52,350 nucleotides of DNA, taken from assembly GCA_027487815.1 (NCBI GenBank), contig JAIYCW010000051.1:1-52350 (forward strand), written 5' to 3'. Shown piece after piece: positions 1-9,807 of the stretch. The notes below the pieces were generated by a model that was given only the letters and a program-made list of their open reading frames with translations, ran no database searches and was not told the DNA's origin. Each line of letters begins with the position of its first letter. Positions within the stretch are counted from its first letter, which is position 1. The position numbers were made by a program, and so were the translations under genes. The stretch comes from Burkholderiales bacterium (GTDB lineage Bacteria; Pseudomonadota; Gammaproteobacteria; Burkholderiales; Burkholderiaceae_E).

Positions 1-758
1 CCCGCGCCAATGATGTGCAAACATCCCTGAGTGCCTTTGTGCGCCATCGGGTCACGCGGGGGCCAATTTCGAACCCTGGCCAACCAAGCCTCGGGCGATG
101 GATCGTCGAGATATTCGGCAGGGTTCACGCCGAGATCGTTGTGCTCGATCTGCCCGCAAACACTTAGCGCCCGGCCTGTGGCCAGCCCTGATTTTCGGGC
201 AAGAAGGCTCAATGTGAGGTCTGCCTGAAAGGCAATATGCGCAACCGCACCGGTTTGCAAATTTACGCCAGTTGGGCCATCAACCGCGACCCGAAATGCT
301 GCATGACGATTCGCGGCTTGAATCGCTTGTTGCATTGCCTCGGATAAAGGCCGCTCAGGTTGCGCCCCAAGTCCGAGCAATCCATCAATGACCAGGCAAG
401 GCTGTGATGATTCGGAAAGGCGCTCAATTGCATCTTTAATTTCAAGAACACCAGCGGGCCTGACCGATGCAACGCCACCGCGCAGCACTCGATAGCCAGA
501 GCTTTCAAGATAATCACCGGCGAGCAAAGCATCCATGCCATTGTTTCCGGGGCCGGCAAGCACCAAAACCCAGGTGGCGGGCGGCATGCGCATCAACTGA
601 TGCTCGCTGCGCTGGGCAATCCATCGGGCGGCTCGCTCCATCAGCACACCAGGCCCCGAGACTGGAGTTAGAGCACTTAGCGCCCGCTCTTCAAGCTGCC
701 GTACCTGCGCAGGCGACCACAAAGCGAGCCAACCCAGGCTACTGCGCAACGCGCTCAC
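1..758 (-). CDS. nnr: Bifunctional NAD(P)HX epimerase/dehydratase, 3' end cut off by the window
   Basis: The protein repairs damaged NAD(P)H hydrates. The N-terminal YjeF_N domain epimerises NAD(P)HX and a C-terminal kinase-like domain dehydrates it. From the GTG at 758 the translation runs about 252 residues to the window edge. It shows SPAQVRQLEE near residue 15, the nucleotide loop GPGNNGMD (residues 69-76) and VDGPTG (159-164). At about residue 239 AHKGTQG marks the start of the kinase/dehydratase domain, so the gene is the fused form. The loop normally reads GNNGGDG; here the second GD pair is MD. The GTG lies two bases after the stop of the upstream amino acid dehydrogenase gene, suggesting translational coupling. 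The 3' part of the dehydratase domain is outside the window. Confidence 0.88.
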   Translation of the reverse strand, partial: MSALRSSLGWLALWSPAQVRQLEERALSALTPVSGPGVLMERAARWIAQRSEHQLMRMPPATWVLVLAGPGNNGMDALLAGDYLESSGYRVLRGGVASVRPAGVLEIKDAIERLSESSQPCLVIDGLLGLGAQPERPLSEAMQQAIQAANRHAAFRVAVDGPTGVNLQTGAVAHIAFQADLTLSLLARKSGLATGRALSVCGQIEHNDLGVNPAEYLDDPSPEAWLARVRNWPPRDPMAHKGTQGCLHIIGA

Positions 759-760
759 GG

Positions 761-2011
761 CTAATAACGATCCGCGGTGAGCCCGTCCACGGCAATGGCC
801 GGCGTCTGACCGGAGATCATGTCGGCCAGCACATGAGCGCTTCCCCAAGCCAGGCCAAACCCCCAGTGCCCATGGCCGGTATTGAGCCATAGGCCTGGGG
901 TGCGTGCCGGGCCAAGGAGCGGCAAACCATCGGGCGTCATGACGCGTTGTCCATACCAGTAGGTAGCATCGGAATACCGGGCCGCACCAGGCAGCCAATC
1001 CGCAGCTTGATTCATGAGATGGCGCACCGCAGGCGCGGGCAGGGCACCGGTGCGCCGATCCAGATGAAAGCCTCCGCTGATACGCACACGGCCACTTAAT
1101 GGCGTCATCGTCAGCATGGTTTCAAGCTCCAGAACGGCGTGCTGCAGTCCACGCGCATCAGGCGCGAGATTCACCGTGGCGCTAAAGCCGTGGATTGTTT
1201 GCAGGGGAAGCTTTGCCTTCACCTGGCGCAAAAGCGGCAGGCAATCCATCCCCGCGCACAACACAACGCCATCACCCCGCCAAGGGCCATTCTCAGTAGC
1301 AACACCCACCACCCGGCCACCTTCGATCAACAAGGCTCGAACCACTTCTCGCGTCCGAATACTGACGCCCGCCTGTTCACACTGCGATTTGAGGTGCCGA
1401 GCGGCCAGGGCACAATTTGCAGTGGCATCGTCTTTCCATCGGGCGGCGCCAGCAAGTGCCGGTACGATGGACAAAGCAGGCTCGGCGATTCGCAGCGCGG
1501 GCAAATCCAGTAACTCCAGGTGCTGTGCCTTCGGATCTTGCGGGTTCCCGGCCACCCACTGATTCAAGCGCTCCCATTGCCTGGGGCTTCGAATTAACTG
1601 CAGCGTGCCCTGATTCAGCTCCAGTTCGAGCTGATGGCTGCTTTGCCATTGCTCCCGCAGGGCATGGCTGTAATGCAGCAAGCGGCTTAATCGTGATTGG
1701 TGCAATTGGGCCAAATCGACCCCATGAGATCTACGGTATTGCCAAAGCCAGCGCCATTGTGACCACTGCAAACGCGGGCGCCAGCTCACCGGTGCGCCCC
1801 GGCGCCATGGCTTGCCGAGCCATGGACTGCTGAGATCAGCTTCAAACCAGGGGTCAGGCATATGGGGTCCGAGCCAGCCAGCATTTCCGTGACTGGCCTC
1901 TGAAGCCACCTCCCGCCGACGATCAATCAGGATCACTTGATGACCTGCCCGTACCAGAGCCAGAGCAGTCGTCAAACCGACGATTCCAGCGCCTACCACA
2001 ACAACCTTCAT
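761..2011 (-). CDS. FAD-dependent D-amino acid dehydrogenase (DadA-like)
   Basis: A 416-residue flavoprotein of the DAO/DadA family, which oxidatively deaminates D-amino acids or related amines and passes electrons to the respiratory chain. The N-terminus MKVVVVGAGIVGLTTA is a Rossmann GxGxxG FAD-binding motif, followed by LIDRR at the end of beta-2. A second FAD contact is visible near the C-terminus (LNTGHGHWGFGLAWG), and the tail VDGLTADRY resembles the end of DadA proteins. Length matches DadA (about 415-435). The ATG at 2011 follows no long leader. The gene is divergent from purL across 72 bases and tightly coupled to nnr downstream. Substrate cannot be fixed: other FAD amino acid or opine oxidases share this fold. 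Confidence 0.85.
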   Translation of the reverse strand: MKVVVVGAGIVGLTTALALVRAGHQVILIDRRREVASEASHGNAGWLGPHMPDPWFEADLSSPWLGKPWRRGAPVSWRPRLQWSQWRWLWQYRRSHGVDLAQLHQSRLSRLLHYSHALREQWQSSHQLELELNQGTLQLIRSPRQWERLNQWVAGNPQDPKAQHLELLDLPALRIAEPALSIVPALAGAARWKDDATANCALAARHLKSQCEQAGVSIRTREVVRALLIEGGRVVGVATENGPWRGDGVVLCAGMDCLPLLRQVKAKLPLQTIHGFSATVNLAPDARGLQHAVLELETMLTMTPLSGRVRISGGFHLDRRTGALPAPAVRHLMNQAADWLPGAARYSDATYWYGQRVMTPDGLPLLGPARTPGLWLNTGHGHWGFGLAWGSAHVLADMISGQTPAIAVDGLTADRY

Positions 2012-2065
2012 GCCACCCTAACGCATTCCCGAGACATCCCGACATTACCAGAATGACGCAGGCAC

Positions 2066-2071
2066 TATAAT
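2066..2071 (+). promoter_or_regulatory. Candidate -10 element of purL
   Basis: A perfect TATAAT lies 12 bases before the purL ATG, in the 72-base gap between the divergent dadA-like gene and purL. No good -35 hexamer is visible 16-18 bases upstream. A start about 7 bases after the hexamer would leave only 5-6 bases of leader, so the weak AGG at 2075-2077 would fall outside the transcript. Confidence 0.4.
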
Positions 2072-2083
2072 TACAGGCTAACT

Positions 2084-5000
2084 ATGAGCCCTATTTTTTA
2101 TCTGCGTGGCGGACCCGCTCTGGCGCCGTTCAAACGCTCGCTGTGGCTGCAAAAAGTGCAGTCCCGAGTCTCCAAAATAGTGCAGTGTGAGGCGATTGAG
2201 GCCTTCGTTGTGCAAACCACCGAAGGGTTTAGCACCGATACCTTGAGCCGCCTGTGCGCTTTGCTCGATGCGGGCCAGATCTCCGAAGCTGATCTAAAGC
2301 GTGACGAATCGGTGGCCTGGATCACTCCTCGCGCCGGGATTCGATCCCCATGGTCGAGCAAAGCGACCGATATCGCCCATCAATGCGGGCTGCAAGGCGT
2401 GCTGCGAATCGAGCGCGTGCTAGAGCTTCAGTGCAGCGGCAAAAAGAGTTTGCTTGGCCTGGGAGCAGCCGGGCATCTGTCCGCTGAAGAGCTCACGCTG
2501 GCAGGGCAGGCGATATTCGATCGCATGACTGAGGCGGTGCTGGTTGGCAGGCCTGAGCATGCGCCCGACGTACTCCGGACCCTGTTTGAACCACTGCCTG
2601 GGCCAGCCATGCGCAGTATTGCGATGCACCCGCTTGACCGACCCCAAGCGCTTGAGGCCCTGGAGCAAGCCAATCAAAGCCTTGGCCTGGCCTTGTCGCC
2701 CGATGAGATCGATTATTTGGTTCGGGCTTACCAGGAGTTGGGGAGAGACCCCACCGATGTTGAGTTGATGATGTTTGCGCAGGCCAATTCCGAGCATTGC
2801 CGACACAAGATTTTTAATGCCTCATGGACGCTCGATGGCCAGGTGGTGGAAGGCAGTCTTTTCGACCGCATTCGCGCCACCCACGCGGCTACGCCGCAGG
2901 GCACAGTGGTGGCCTACAGCGACAATGCCGCTGTGCTGCAAGGGCGCCAAACCAGGCGCCTGGTGGCTCATCAGCAGGGCAGCAACGGGCACTACAGGGT
3001 CACCGAATCCCTCGTGCATCCGCTTCTCAAGGTAGAAACCCATAACCATCCCACGGCAATCGCTCCCTTCTCGGGCGCAGCGACTGGGAGTGGAGGCGAG
3101 TTGCGGGATGAAGCGGCCACTGGAAGAGGCTCAAAGCCCAAATTCGGCATGACCGGTTTTATGGTTTCGCAGTTGCGCATCGGCGATATGCCGCAGGATT
3201 GGGAAGAGCCTGATCCTCACCACAAGCCTGATCGTATTGCGAGTGCCTTGCAAATCATGATCGAGGGGCCTATTGGTGCTGCAGCATTCAATAATGAATT
3301 TGGCCGCCCCAATTTGGTAGGCCAATTTCGCAGCTTCGAGGCTCAAGTCGCAGGGCGGCATCTGGGCTATCACAAGCCCGTCATGTTGGCCGGTGGCGTG
3401 GGCAGTATTGACGCCGAGTTGAGCCATAAAAAACCCTTACCCACAGGCGCATTGTTGATCGTGTTGGGTGGCCCGGGCATGCGTATTGGCGTCGGGGGCG
3501 GGGCGGCTTCGAGCTTGGGTGCAGGTAGCAACACCGAAGCACTGGACTACGATTCTGTGCAGCGCGGCAACCCAGAAATGCAGCGCCGTGCTCAGGAAGT
3601 GATCAACACCTGCTGGGCGCTTGGAGCCGCGAACCCGATTCTTGCGATTCATGATGTAGGCGCAGGTGGCCTATCGAATGCCTTGCCTGAGCTGGTGCAT
3701 GACGCTAAAAAATCAGGCGCAATCCGGCTTGATGCCATACCGCTTGATCAAACCGGGATGAGCCCGGCCGAGATTTGGTGCAATGAGTCGCAAGAGCGAT
3801 TTGTGCTGTCTGTCTTGCCCGATGATTTGGCCACGATGCAATACTTTGCACAGCGCGAGCGCTGCCCGTTGGCCTTGGTGGGCGAAGTGACGGAAGATGG
3901 TTGGCTGAAGGTTGAAGATCGGGCTCGCGAGGTTCGCGCGGTGAATATGCCGATGCAGGTGTTGCTTGGCAAACCTCCCAAGATGCAGCGTGACGGCCGC
4001 CGCACCCCTGCACAGCCCTTGCCAGTGATTGATTGTGCGGGCCTCGAGCTTGATCGCTTGGTGGAGCAAGTGCTGGGGCATCCCAGTGTGGCCAGCAAGA
4101 GTTGGCTGATCACTATTGGCGATCGCACTGTGGGAGGCTTATCGCATCGCGATCCAATGGTGGGCCCTTGGCAAGTACCAGTAGCGGACTGCGGAGTAGG
4201 GCTTATTGACTTCGAATCCTACTGTGGTGAAGCACTGGCCATTGGAGAGCGCACACCAGTGGCTGCCTTAAACCCGGCGGCGGCTTCTCGTCTGGCGATT
4301 GGTGAAGCACTCACCAATCTGATGGCAGCCGGTGATGTGGTGTTTGAGCGGATCAAGCTCTCAGCCAATTGGATGGCAGCCACCGGGGCCCCCGAAGAAG
4401 ACGCCCAGCTCCTTGAGGCTGTGGATGCTGCGAGCGAGCTCTGCCAGGCTTTGCATCTGTCTATCCCGGTGGGCAAGGATTCGTTATCGATGCGCACTCG
4501 CTGGCAGGCTGCAGGTCAGTCCCGTGAGGTCGCCTCGCCAGTTTCGTTGGTAGTCACCGCCCTCGCACCGATTGATGATGTGCGCCAGGGCCGAACTCCC
4601 TATTTGATGCCTGGGCTGGATTCGAGCCTGATTCTCGTAGATCTCGCGGCAGGCAAACAACGCCTGGGCGGAAGCATTCTGGCTCAGGTGATCAACCAGT
4701 TTTCTGGCGCAGTGCCTGATCTTGATGAGCCGCAACGCCTGGCGCAACTCAACGCCGCGCTGCAAGTGATGCGTCAGGAAGAGCTTGTGCTGGCCTACCA
4801 TGATCGCTCGGATGGTGGCTTGTTTGCGACCCTGGCTGAGATGTGTTTTGCCTCGCATTGCGGCATGGCCGTCAATCTCGACATGCTCACCATTGATCCC
4901 TATAGCGCGGATTGGGGAGACTTCAAGATTCGCCCCGAGCAGGTGGCAGTGCAACGCAATGAATTGACGCTCAAGGCGCTCTTCAACGAAGAGCTGGGTG

Positions 5001-6106
5001 TGGTGCTTCAGGTGCCCACCACTCAACGCAACCGGGCGCTGGCGATTCTGCGCGAGCACGGCTTGTCGATGTGCTCGCATGTAATCGGCAAGCCCAACGA
5101 TAACGACACGCTTGAGTTTTACCGGGATGCCAAGCAAATCGGCAAATACGCGCGCACTGACCTGCAGCGCTTATGGATGCGCCCAAGTGGAGAGATCGCG
5201 AAATTGCGCGATGACCCTCAATCGGTAGCCAGCGAAATGGAGCATGCGCCAGGTGATACGGGCCGTTTGAGCCTGCAGGCGAGCTTTGACGTGTCTTTGG
5301 ATATTGCGGCCCCGTTTGTTCAGCGTGGAGCACGCCCACGGGTTGCGATCTTGCGCGAGCAAGGGGTCAATGGCCAGATTGAAATGGCTGGGGCCTTTAC
5401 CCGGGCTGGATTTGACGCCTTCGATGTCCACATGAGCGATCTGGTGGCTGGTCGTCACAAACTGCGCGATTTTCAGGCCCTGGCGGCTTGTGGTGGATTC
5501 TCGTATGGCGATGTGCTGGGCGCGGGCACTGGATGGGCGCGAAGCATTCTCTTTAACGCGGCCATGGCTGAAAGCTTTGCGGAGTTTTTCGCACGCCCCG
5601 ACACCTTGAGTCTGGGGGTTTGCAATGGCTGTCAAATGCTGTCCCAGCTTAAGGCGATTATTCCCGGCGCTGAGCACTGGCCCCGCTTCCTGCGCAACCA
5701 ATCGCAGCAATATGAAGCCAGGTTAGTGATGGTGGAGGTGTTGGCTAGCCCATCTGCCTTTATGCAGGATATGGCGGGAAGCCGCATGCCTATTGTGGTG
5801 GCTCATGGCGAGGGGCGCGCCGAGTTCGCCAACCCAACCCAACAAGCCCAAGCGCATGCCTTGATGAGGTTTATTGATCATACGGGCCACGTCGCACAGG
5901 CTTATCCGATGAACCCGAATGGCTCGATTGCAGGCTTGGCCGGGTTCACCTCACAAGACGGGCGCTCGACAATTCTGATGCCTCATCCTGAACGCTGCTT
6001 TCGCTCAATCCAGATGAGCTGGCATCCGAGTCAAAGCGGCGAGCCTTTTGTGGAAGACTCGCCCTGGATGCGGATCTTTCGTAATGCGCGGGTGGCGCTC
6101 GGCTAA
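2084..6106 (+). CDS. purL: Phosphoribosylformylglycinamidine synthase (FGAM synthetase)
   Basis: Catalyses the ATP- and glutamine-dependent amination of FGAR to FGAM, the fourth step of purine biosynthesis, in the cytoplasm. At 1340 residues it is the large single-chain form of Gram-negatives: PurS-like N-terminal segment, linker, two AIRS-type synthetase halves and a C-terminal glutaminase. The synthetase signature [10 protein letters not shown] lies near residue 235 and [14 protein letters not shown] near 320. The class I glutaminase shows the nucleophile Cys1180 in GVCNGCQML and the His1301-Pro-Glu1303 pair in LMPHPERCF. The N-terminus [12 protein letters not shown] matches the family (LRGGPALSAF), which supports the ATG at 2084. 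Transcribed alone; no intrinsic terminator was seen after the stop. Confidence 0.98.
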   Translation: MSPIFYLRGGPALAPFKRSLWLQKVQSRVSKIVQCEAIEAFVVQTTEGFSTDTLSRLCALLDAGQISEADLKRDESVAWITPRAGIRSPWSSKATDIAHQCGLQGVLRIERVLELQCSGKKSLLGLGAAGHLSAEELTLAGQAIFDRMTEAVLVGRPEHAPDVLRTLFEPLPGPAMRSIAMHPLDRPQALEALEQANQSLGLALSPDEIDYLVRAYQELGRDPTDVELMMFAQANSEHCRHKIFNASWTLDGQVVEGSLFDRIRATHAATPQGTVVAYSDNAAVLQGRQTRRLVAHQQGSNGHYRVTESLVHPLLKVETHNHPTAIAPFSGAATGSGGELRDEAATGRGSKPKFGMTGFMVSQLRIGDMPQDWEEPDPHHKPDRIASALQIMIEGPIGAAAFNNEFGRPNLVGQFRSFEAQVAGRHLGYHKPVMLAGGVGSIDAELSHKKPLPTGALLIVLGGPGMRIGVGGGAASSLGAGSNTEALDYDSVQRGNPEMQRRAQEVINTCWALGAANPILAIHDVGAGGLSNALPELVHDAKKSGAIRLDAIPLDQTGMSPAEIWCNESQERFVLSVLPDDLATMQYFAQRERCPLALVGEVTEDGWLKVEDRAREVRAVNMPMQVLLGKPPKMQRDGRRTPAQPLPVIDCAGLELDRLVEQVLGHPSVASKSWLITIGDRTVGGLSHRDPMVGPWQVPVADCGVGLIDFESYCGEALAIGERTPVAALNPAAASRLAIGEALTNLMAAGDVVFERIKLSANWMAATGAPEEDAQLLEAVDAASELCQALHLSIPVGKDSLSMRTRWQAAGQSREVASPVSLVVTALAPIDDVRQGRTPYLMPGLDSSLILVDLAAGKQRLGGSILAQVINQFSGAVPDLDEPQRLAQLNAALQVMRQEELVLAYHDRSDGGLFATLAEMCFASHCGMAVNLDMLTIDPYSADWGDFKIRPEQVAVQRNELTLKALFNEELGVVLQVPTTQRNRALAILREHGLSMCSHVIGKPNDNDTLEFYRDAKQIGKYARTDLQRLWMRPSGEIAKLRDDPQSVASEMEHAPGDTGRLSLQASFDVSLDIAAPFVQRGARPRVAILREQGVNGQIEMAGAFTRAGFDAFDVHMSDLVAGRHKLRDFQALAACGGFSYGDVLGAGTGWARSILFNAAMAESFAEFFARPDTLSLGVCNGCQMLSQLKAIIPGAEHWPRFLRNQSQQYEARLVMVEVLASPSAFMQDMAGSRMPIVVAHGEGRAEFANPTQQAQAHALMRFIDHTGHVAQAYPMNPNGSIAGLAGFTSQDGRSTILMPHPERCFRSIQMSWHPSQSGEPFVEDSPWMRIFRNARVALG

Positions 6107-6129
6107 ACGCTTGGCGCTTGACTCAAAGC

Positions 6130-6510
6130 TCAGGCACTCGGGATGAAGGTCTTGTCATCCTGGTGCTTGCGCTCAAACTTGATGAAATCATAGTAGCCGC
6201 ACTTGCGCCCGTTGGGATAGTCACGGCACACCGTTGGGCGCGCTTCATAAATGGTGCAACGGCGCTCATCAAGATCGAAGAAACGGCAAATCGTTTCATA
6301 CACGGTGTCTTTTTGATGCTTGAGAATGCGCTCCTTGCCTTCATCCGAGCTGTAAAAGCGGGTGAATTTCTTTTCGGCCTGGTCGGTGGTCAGATCAAAG
6401 TGTTTGGCCAGGCGCTTGAGGTCTTTGTCGGTAACTTCGATTCGCGGATACGAACAGCAGTACCCAGGGCATTTTGAACAATCGTAAGTGTTCTTGGCGG
6501 TCTCTGGCAT
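6130..6510 (-). CDS. YkgJ-family cysteine-cluster protein
   Basis: A 126-residue cytoplasmic protein of the YkgJ/UPF0153 zinc- or iron-chelating family, of unknown biochemical role. The cluster CSKCPGYCC (Cys11, 14, 18, 19) is followed by a basic/acidic middle and a second cysteine group, RRCTIYEARPTVCRDYP and GRKCGYY, as is usual. I chose the ATG at 6510 because the family begins a few residues before the first cysteine; a TTG at 6552 would add 14 unlikely residues. It lies 70 bases downstream of mnmC on the same strand and may share its transcript. It is convergent with purL, with 23 bases between the stops. Confidence 0.85.
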   Translation of the reverse strand: MPETAKNTYDCSKCPGYCCSYPRIEVTDKDLKRLAKHFDLTTDQAEKKFTRFYSSDEGKERILKHQKDTVYETICRFFDLDERRCTIYEARPTVCRDYPNGRKCGYYDFIKFERKHQDDKTFIPSA

Positions 6511-6580
6511 GTGGAATTCTGGCTTTCGAAGGAAGGTTGGCCACAGGATCAAAGACTCGATTGTAGTGCGGGCTTGGGCC

Positions 6581-8245
6581 TCAAAGCGGGCTTGCCGAGC
6601 GCCGAATCTTCTTTTTCAGAAAACGTTGTGGGGCAATTGCATCAAGCAGTGGGCCGGGCAGGGGGGCAGGCCAACCCAGCACCTGATATGGCACCACTGA
6701 TCCAGCCAAAGCCGCCCATAGCAAACCACGCGAACCAGCGCCGCTTGCCAAGTACACGCCTGGAAGGTGCGGTAGTGCGAGGCGATCATTGCGATGCAAA
6801 TGTGCCCACTGCGCATCGGCAGCGCGAGGGTCGGGGCACGGGCCAATCAATGGCAAACGGTCTGCCGTGCTTAGCCGCACTCCGCGAAACTCGACTAGCT
6901 CCCTGTCATCGGCGCGAGGATCGCTCAAGGTTTGGCCCGTCATCCTGGCCAGGCGTTGCAGGTTGCTGATTCGATGATCGATATGATCAAGTTCATCCGG
7001 ATCGCAATAGGTTGATCCAATCAAGGCCTGACCGCGCGCAAGCGGGGCGCAGTAAGCAGGCCCGCCTAAAACCATTGGCGCACTGGATTCTCTGGAGTGT
7101 TGCACACTCACCCCCGCGACCTGATGCACAGGCAGGGCCGAAGCCAATTTCAATTCGGGCCAGAGCGCCAATACTTCGGGCAATCGGTGACCACAGGCCA
7201 AAATCCACACATCCTCAGGCGTTGACTTCGATTCAATACTGGGAGCCATCATGCTTTTCAAGACGTCGAGAGAAATTCCAGTGGGCTTGCTTTGCGCTTC
7301 ACTTCGAAGCGTCTCAAACCACACGGAGGTTTGCGCAAGAAAAGTTTCAGGCCACCACAGCGCCCCATGGCTGGGGCGATAACCCATAACGCTTTCCACC
7401 TGCTCAGCGCTCCAGGCTTGGACCTCTCCGTAACGTGTCCCCAATGCCTTGGCGGTCTCTATCATTTGAAGCCAATCCGAAGCGCTATCGGCATGCTGCA
7501 AACGCGGCATACGGGTCAGGCCATGTTGTGGCAGTTCGGCCAACCGATGATGTGCCCACCAGGTAAGGTGGGTCAGCGGATTTTCATCCGGGCTCAGGTG
7601 GGGATGCTCGGCCAGCACTGGTTGGGTTGAGCCAGCCAACGCGCCGGGCTTAAGGTCGATATCCCACCAGTGCAGGGTGGCCAGATGGGCTGCAGCAGGT
7701 AGTCGCGCGAGGCAGGCCATCATCACATGACCCATCACGCCCGCACCCACCACATGAATTCTTTGCCTGTTTTCCTCGAAATGCAGGTGGGTAGTGGGGA
7801 GCATTTTCAGGATGACGATTTCCGCAGGGGTGCCCATCCCGCCTGAGTCCTCACGCCATTGCGCAGCCGCCCAGGACTGAATACTGATTTCGCGATAGAC
7901 CGATCGGTCGACGACGAGACGCGTCCCCGGTGCCGCATGCCTGGCGAGCCACTTTGGCAAGTCGCGGCAAACCGGGCGGTGTTGTTCATGAACCTCAATC
8001 TGATCGAAGCGCCCCCTTATCCAATCAGGAAACAACTCGGCAATCTCAATGCTTGTGCTAACTTTGTTGGCTTGACGATGGAGCTTCCAGGGTGCTTCAG
8101 GGTTCTTGTCCGCCCCCTTGGAAATGATCTGCATCGAAAAATGGGTAGGCGGATTGATTTCGGGATAAATCGCTCCATCGCGCTGCGATTGAATACCAAC
8201 TCTAAGGCTGGTTTTCATCTTTGAATCGTCGCCAAAAATAGACAT
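6581..8245 (-). CDS. mnmC: MnmC-like tRNA-modifying FAD oxidoreductase with divergent N-terminal domain
   Basis: MnmC completes mnm5(s2)U34 in tRNA: its FAD domain removes carboxymethyl and its N-terminal domain adds methyl. The FAD half is recognisable from about residue 162: HVVGAGVMG, then AGSTQPVLAEHPHLSPDENP, which matches the family's GNPVGLLHPHLSPDDN block, then DRLPLIGP and the C-terminal ASGAGSRGLLWAALAG. The protein is 554 residues, against about 620-670 for the family. The roughly 160 residues before the FAD domain show no SAM-binding GFGTGLNF motif or WFLDGFAP-like active site, so the methyltransferase half looks eroded. The start at 8245 (ATG) has an AAGG about 10 bases upstream; a second ATG lies nine codons in. 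The gene is divergent from the methyltransferase gene with only 19 bases between. Confidence 0.75.
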   Translation of the reverse strand: MSIFGDDSKMKTSLRVGIQSQRDGAIYPEINPPTHFSMQIISKGADKNPEAPWKLHRQANKVSTSIEIAELFPDWIRGRFDQIEVHEQHRPVCRDLPKWLARHAAPGTRLVVDRSVYREISIQSWAAAQWREDSGGMGTPAEIVILKMLPTTHLHFEENRQRIHVVGAGVMGHVMMACLARLPAAAHLATLHWWDIDLKPGALAGSTQPVLAEHPHLSPDENPLTHLTWWAHHRLAELPQHGLTRMPRLQHADSASDWLQMIETAKALGTRYGEVQAWSAEQVESVMGYRPSHGALWWPETFLAQTSVWFETLRSEAQSKPTGISLDVLKSMMAPSIESKSTPEDVWILACGHRLPEVLALWPELKLASALPVHQVAGVSVQHSRESSAPMVLGGPAYCAPLARGQALIGSTYCDPDELDHIDHRISNLQRLARMTGQTLSDPRADDRELVEFRGVRLSTADRLPLIGPCPDPRAADAQWAHLHRNDRLALPHLPGVYLASGAGSRGLLWAALAGSVVPYQVLGWPAPLPGPLLDAIAPQRFLKKKIRRSASPL

Positions 8246-8264
8246 CTAGCTTGGGCCTTGCCTC

Positions 8265-9323
8265 GTGTTCCGTATCGATTCTGCAGAAACCATGTTTGCC
8301 GATTCTCAAGTGACTGGCTCCCGAGCCTGCCCCCTTTGCCAAGACAGGGAGGCTCTCAAGCTATCTGACAAAAGCCGAAGCGGTGCAACCTTGCATACAA
8401 TATTGTGCACCGGATGCGGCTTGGTTCGCAGTGACCCGCTGCCTCACGATCCTGAGAGCTTCTACTCCGAACATTACCGCGTCCAATACAAAGGGACTTA
8501 TCGTCCTAAAGCCAAGCATGTGGTGCGCGCCGGACTGGTCGCATTGGATCGTCGGCGAAAGATTGCCCACCTGCTAAAGCCTGGATTAAATCTGCTGGAT
8601 ATTGGCAGTGGTGGGGGAGAGTTTGCCCATCTGATGCGGCAATCAGGATTAAAGGTTATTGGTGTGGAGCCCAATATTGGCTATGCCGAGTACTCAGCAC
8701 AAACTTATGGCTTAGCCATACGCAAGGGCTTCGTGCAGCATCAAACCCTTGAAGCTGATGCATTTGACCTGATAACCATGTGGCATGTGCTCGAACACAC
8801 TGAAGATCCGCCCGAGATCTTGCGCTTTATTTGTCGGGCTCTGAAACCTGGAGGTGTTCTTGTCATCGAAGTGCCGAACATCTTTGCAACCTGTCAATCG
8901 CCGCGCAGTACCTTTCACGAGGCGCATCTGTATAACTTCAGTGAACAAACTCTATCTTTGGCGGCAGAGTTAGCCGGCTTAACCGTCGAGTCGATTTTGT
9001 TTTCGTCCGATGGGGGAAACCTGACTCTCACCGCACGCAAGTTGGACATCAATCCTGCTGCCCTACATGATGCGACTCTGGCAGGCAAGCGCGACGTGCC
9101 CGCATATGATCGAAAAGCACTGGTTGCAGCCATATACAAATCTGTGAAAGGGCACACCCCGATCAGGCATTTTTTATCGGGTCAGCCCTTGATCAGGCTT
9201 TGGGGCAAACTCCAGCGCTCGATGCGGGAGCACCAGTTCATCAAACAGAATAAGGATGCGGAGCTACTGCAAAGCTTGTATCAGCCATCCTTGGGGAATT
9301 CAGGCGATACCAGGGTCTTCTGA
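8265..9323 (+). CDS. Class I SAM-dependent methyltransferase with N-terminal zinc ribbon
   Basis: A 352-residue methyltransferase of the Methyltransf_23 type. The N-terminus carries CPLC (Cys22, 25) and CTGC (Cys48, 51), a likely zinc ribbon. SAM motif I is NLLDIGSGGGEF (residues 109-120), an acidic motif II is VIGVEPN, and WHVLEHTEDP with LKPGGVLVIEVPN gives the later Rossmann motifs. Such proteins occur among sugar, lipid and small-molecule methyltransferases, often near envelope polysaccharide genes, but none are nearby, so the substrate is unknown. The start is ambiguous: GTG at 8265 or ATG at 8292; neither has a strong ribosome site. It overlaps the convergent acetyltransferase gene by 43 bases at the 3' end. 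Confidence 0.82.
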   Translation: MFRIDSAETMFADSQVTGSRACPLCQDREALKLSDKSRSGATLHTILCTGCGLVRSDPLPHDPESFYSEHYRVQYKGTYRPKAKHVVRAGLVALDRRRKIAHLLKPGLNLLDIGSGGGEFAHLMRQSGLKVIGVEPNIGYAEYSAQTYGLAIRKGFVQHQTLEADAFDLITMWHVLEHTEDPPEILRFICRALKPGGVLVIEVPNIFATCQSPRSTFHEAHLYNFSEQTLSLAAELAGLTVESILFSSDGGNLTLTARKLDINPAALHDATLAGKRDVPAYDRKALVAAIYKSVKGHTPIRHFLSGQPLIRLWGKLQRSMREHQFIKQNKDAELLQSLYQPSLGNSGDTRVF

Positions 9324-9802
9324 TAAAACGCGAGATCAAGCCATCGCCCGAACTTAAAACCGGCCTCGCGAATGGTGCCGGCATGCACAAAGCCACATTG
9401 CTCATGCAGATGAATGCTCGCCGCATTCTGTGCATCGATACCGCCCACCAGAACATGCACATCGCGCGCGATCGCAGCCTTCTCGATGGCTTCAAGCAAT
9501 ACTCGCCCAAGACCACGCTTGCGATAGCTTTTCTCGATGTAAATCGAGTGCTCCACCGTGTATTTATAAGCGGGCCAGGCACGAAAACTGCCAAAGCTCG
9601 CAAACCCCATCAGCACGCCTGCTTCATCCACGGCACCGATCACCGGATAGTTTCCCGCGCGCTTGGCCGCAAACCACGCCACCATGGAGGCTGGCGTGCG
9701 CGCCTGATAGTCATAGAGCGCAGTCGAGGTCAGAATTGCATCGTTGAAGATTTCGAGAATTGCCGCGGCATGCTCGGTTTCTTCCAGGGCAATTAAGCGC
9801 AC
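9281..9802 (-). CDS. GNAT N-acetyltransferase, phosphinothricin/methionine-sulfoximine type
   Basis: A 173-residue GNAT enzyme resembling PAT/MddA, which N-acetylates phosphinothricin, methionine sulfoximine and similar glutamate analogues. The N-terminus AAAILEIFNDAILTSTALYDY corresponds to the family's IYNDAVLNTTA block. The acetyl-CoA loop is IEKSYRKRGLGRVLLEAI, and NAASIHLHEQCGFVHAGT is the usual C-terminal motif. I chose the GTG at 9802, which starts six bases after the stop of the small membrane-protein gene and gives the family N-terminus. It is the last gene of the urease operon. A role in protecting glutamine synthetase or detoxifying an amine is possible but not shown. Confidence 0.82.
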   Translation of the reverse strand: MRLIALEETEHAAAILEIFNDAILTSTALYDYQARTPASMVAWFAAKRAGNYPVIGAVDEAGVLMGFASFGSFRAWPAYKYTVEHSIYIEKSYRKRGLGRVLLEAIEKAAIARDVHVLVGGIDAQNAASIHLHEQCGFVHAGTIREAGFKFGRWLDLAFYQKTLVSPEFPKDG

Positions 9803-9807
9803 TGCGG

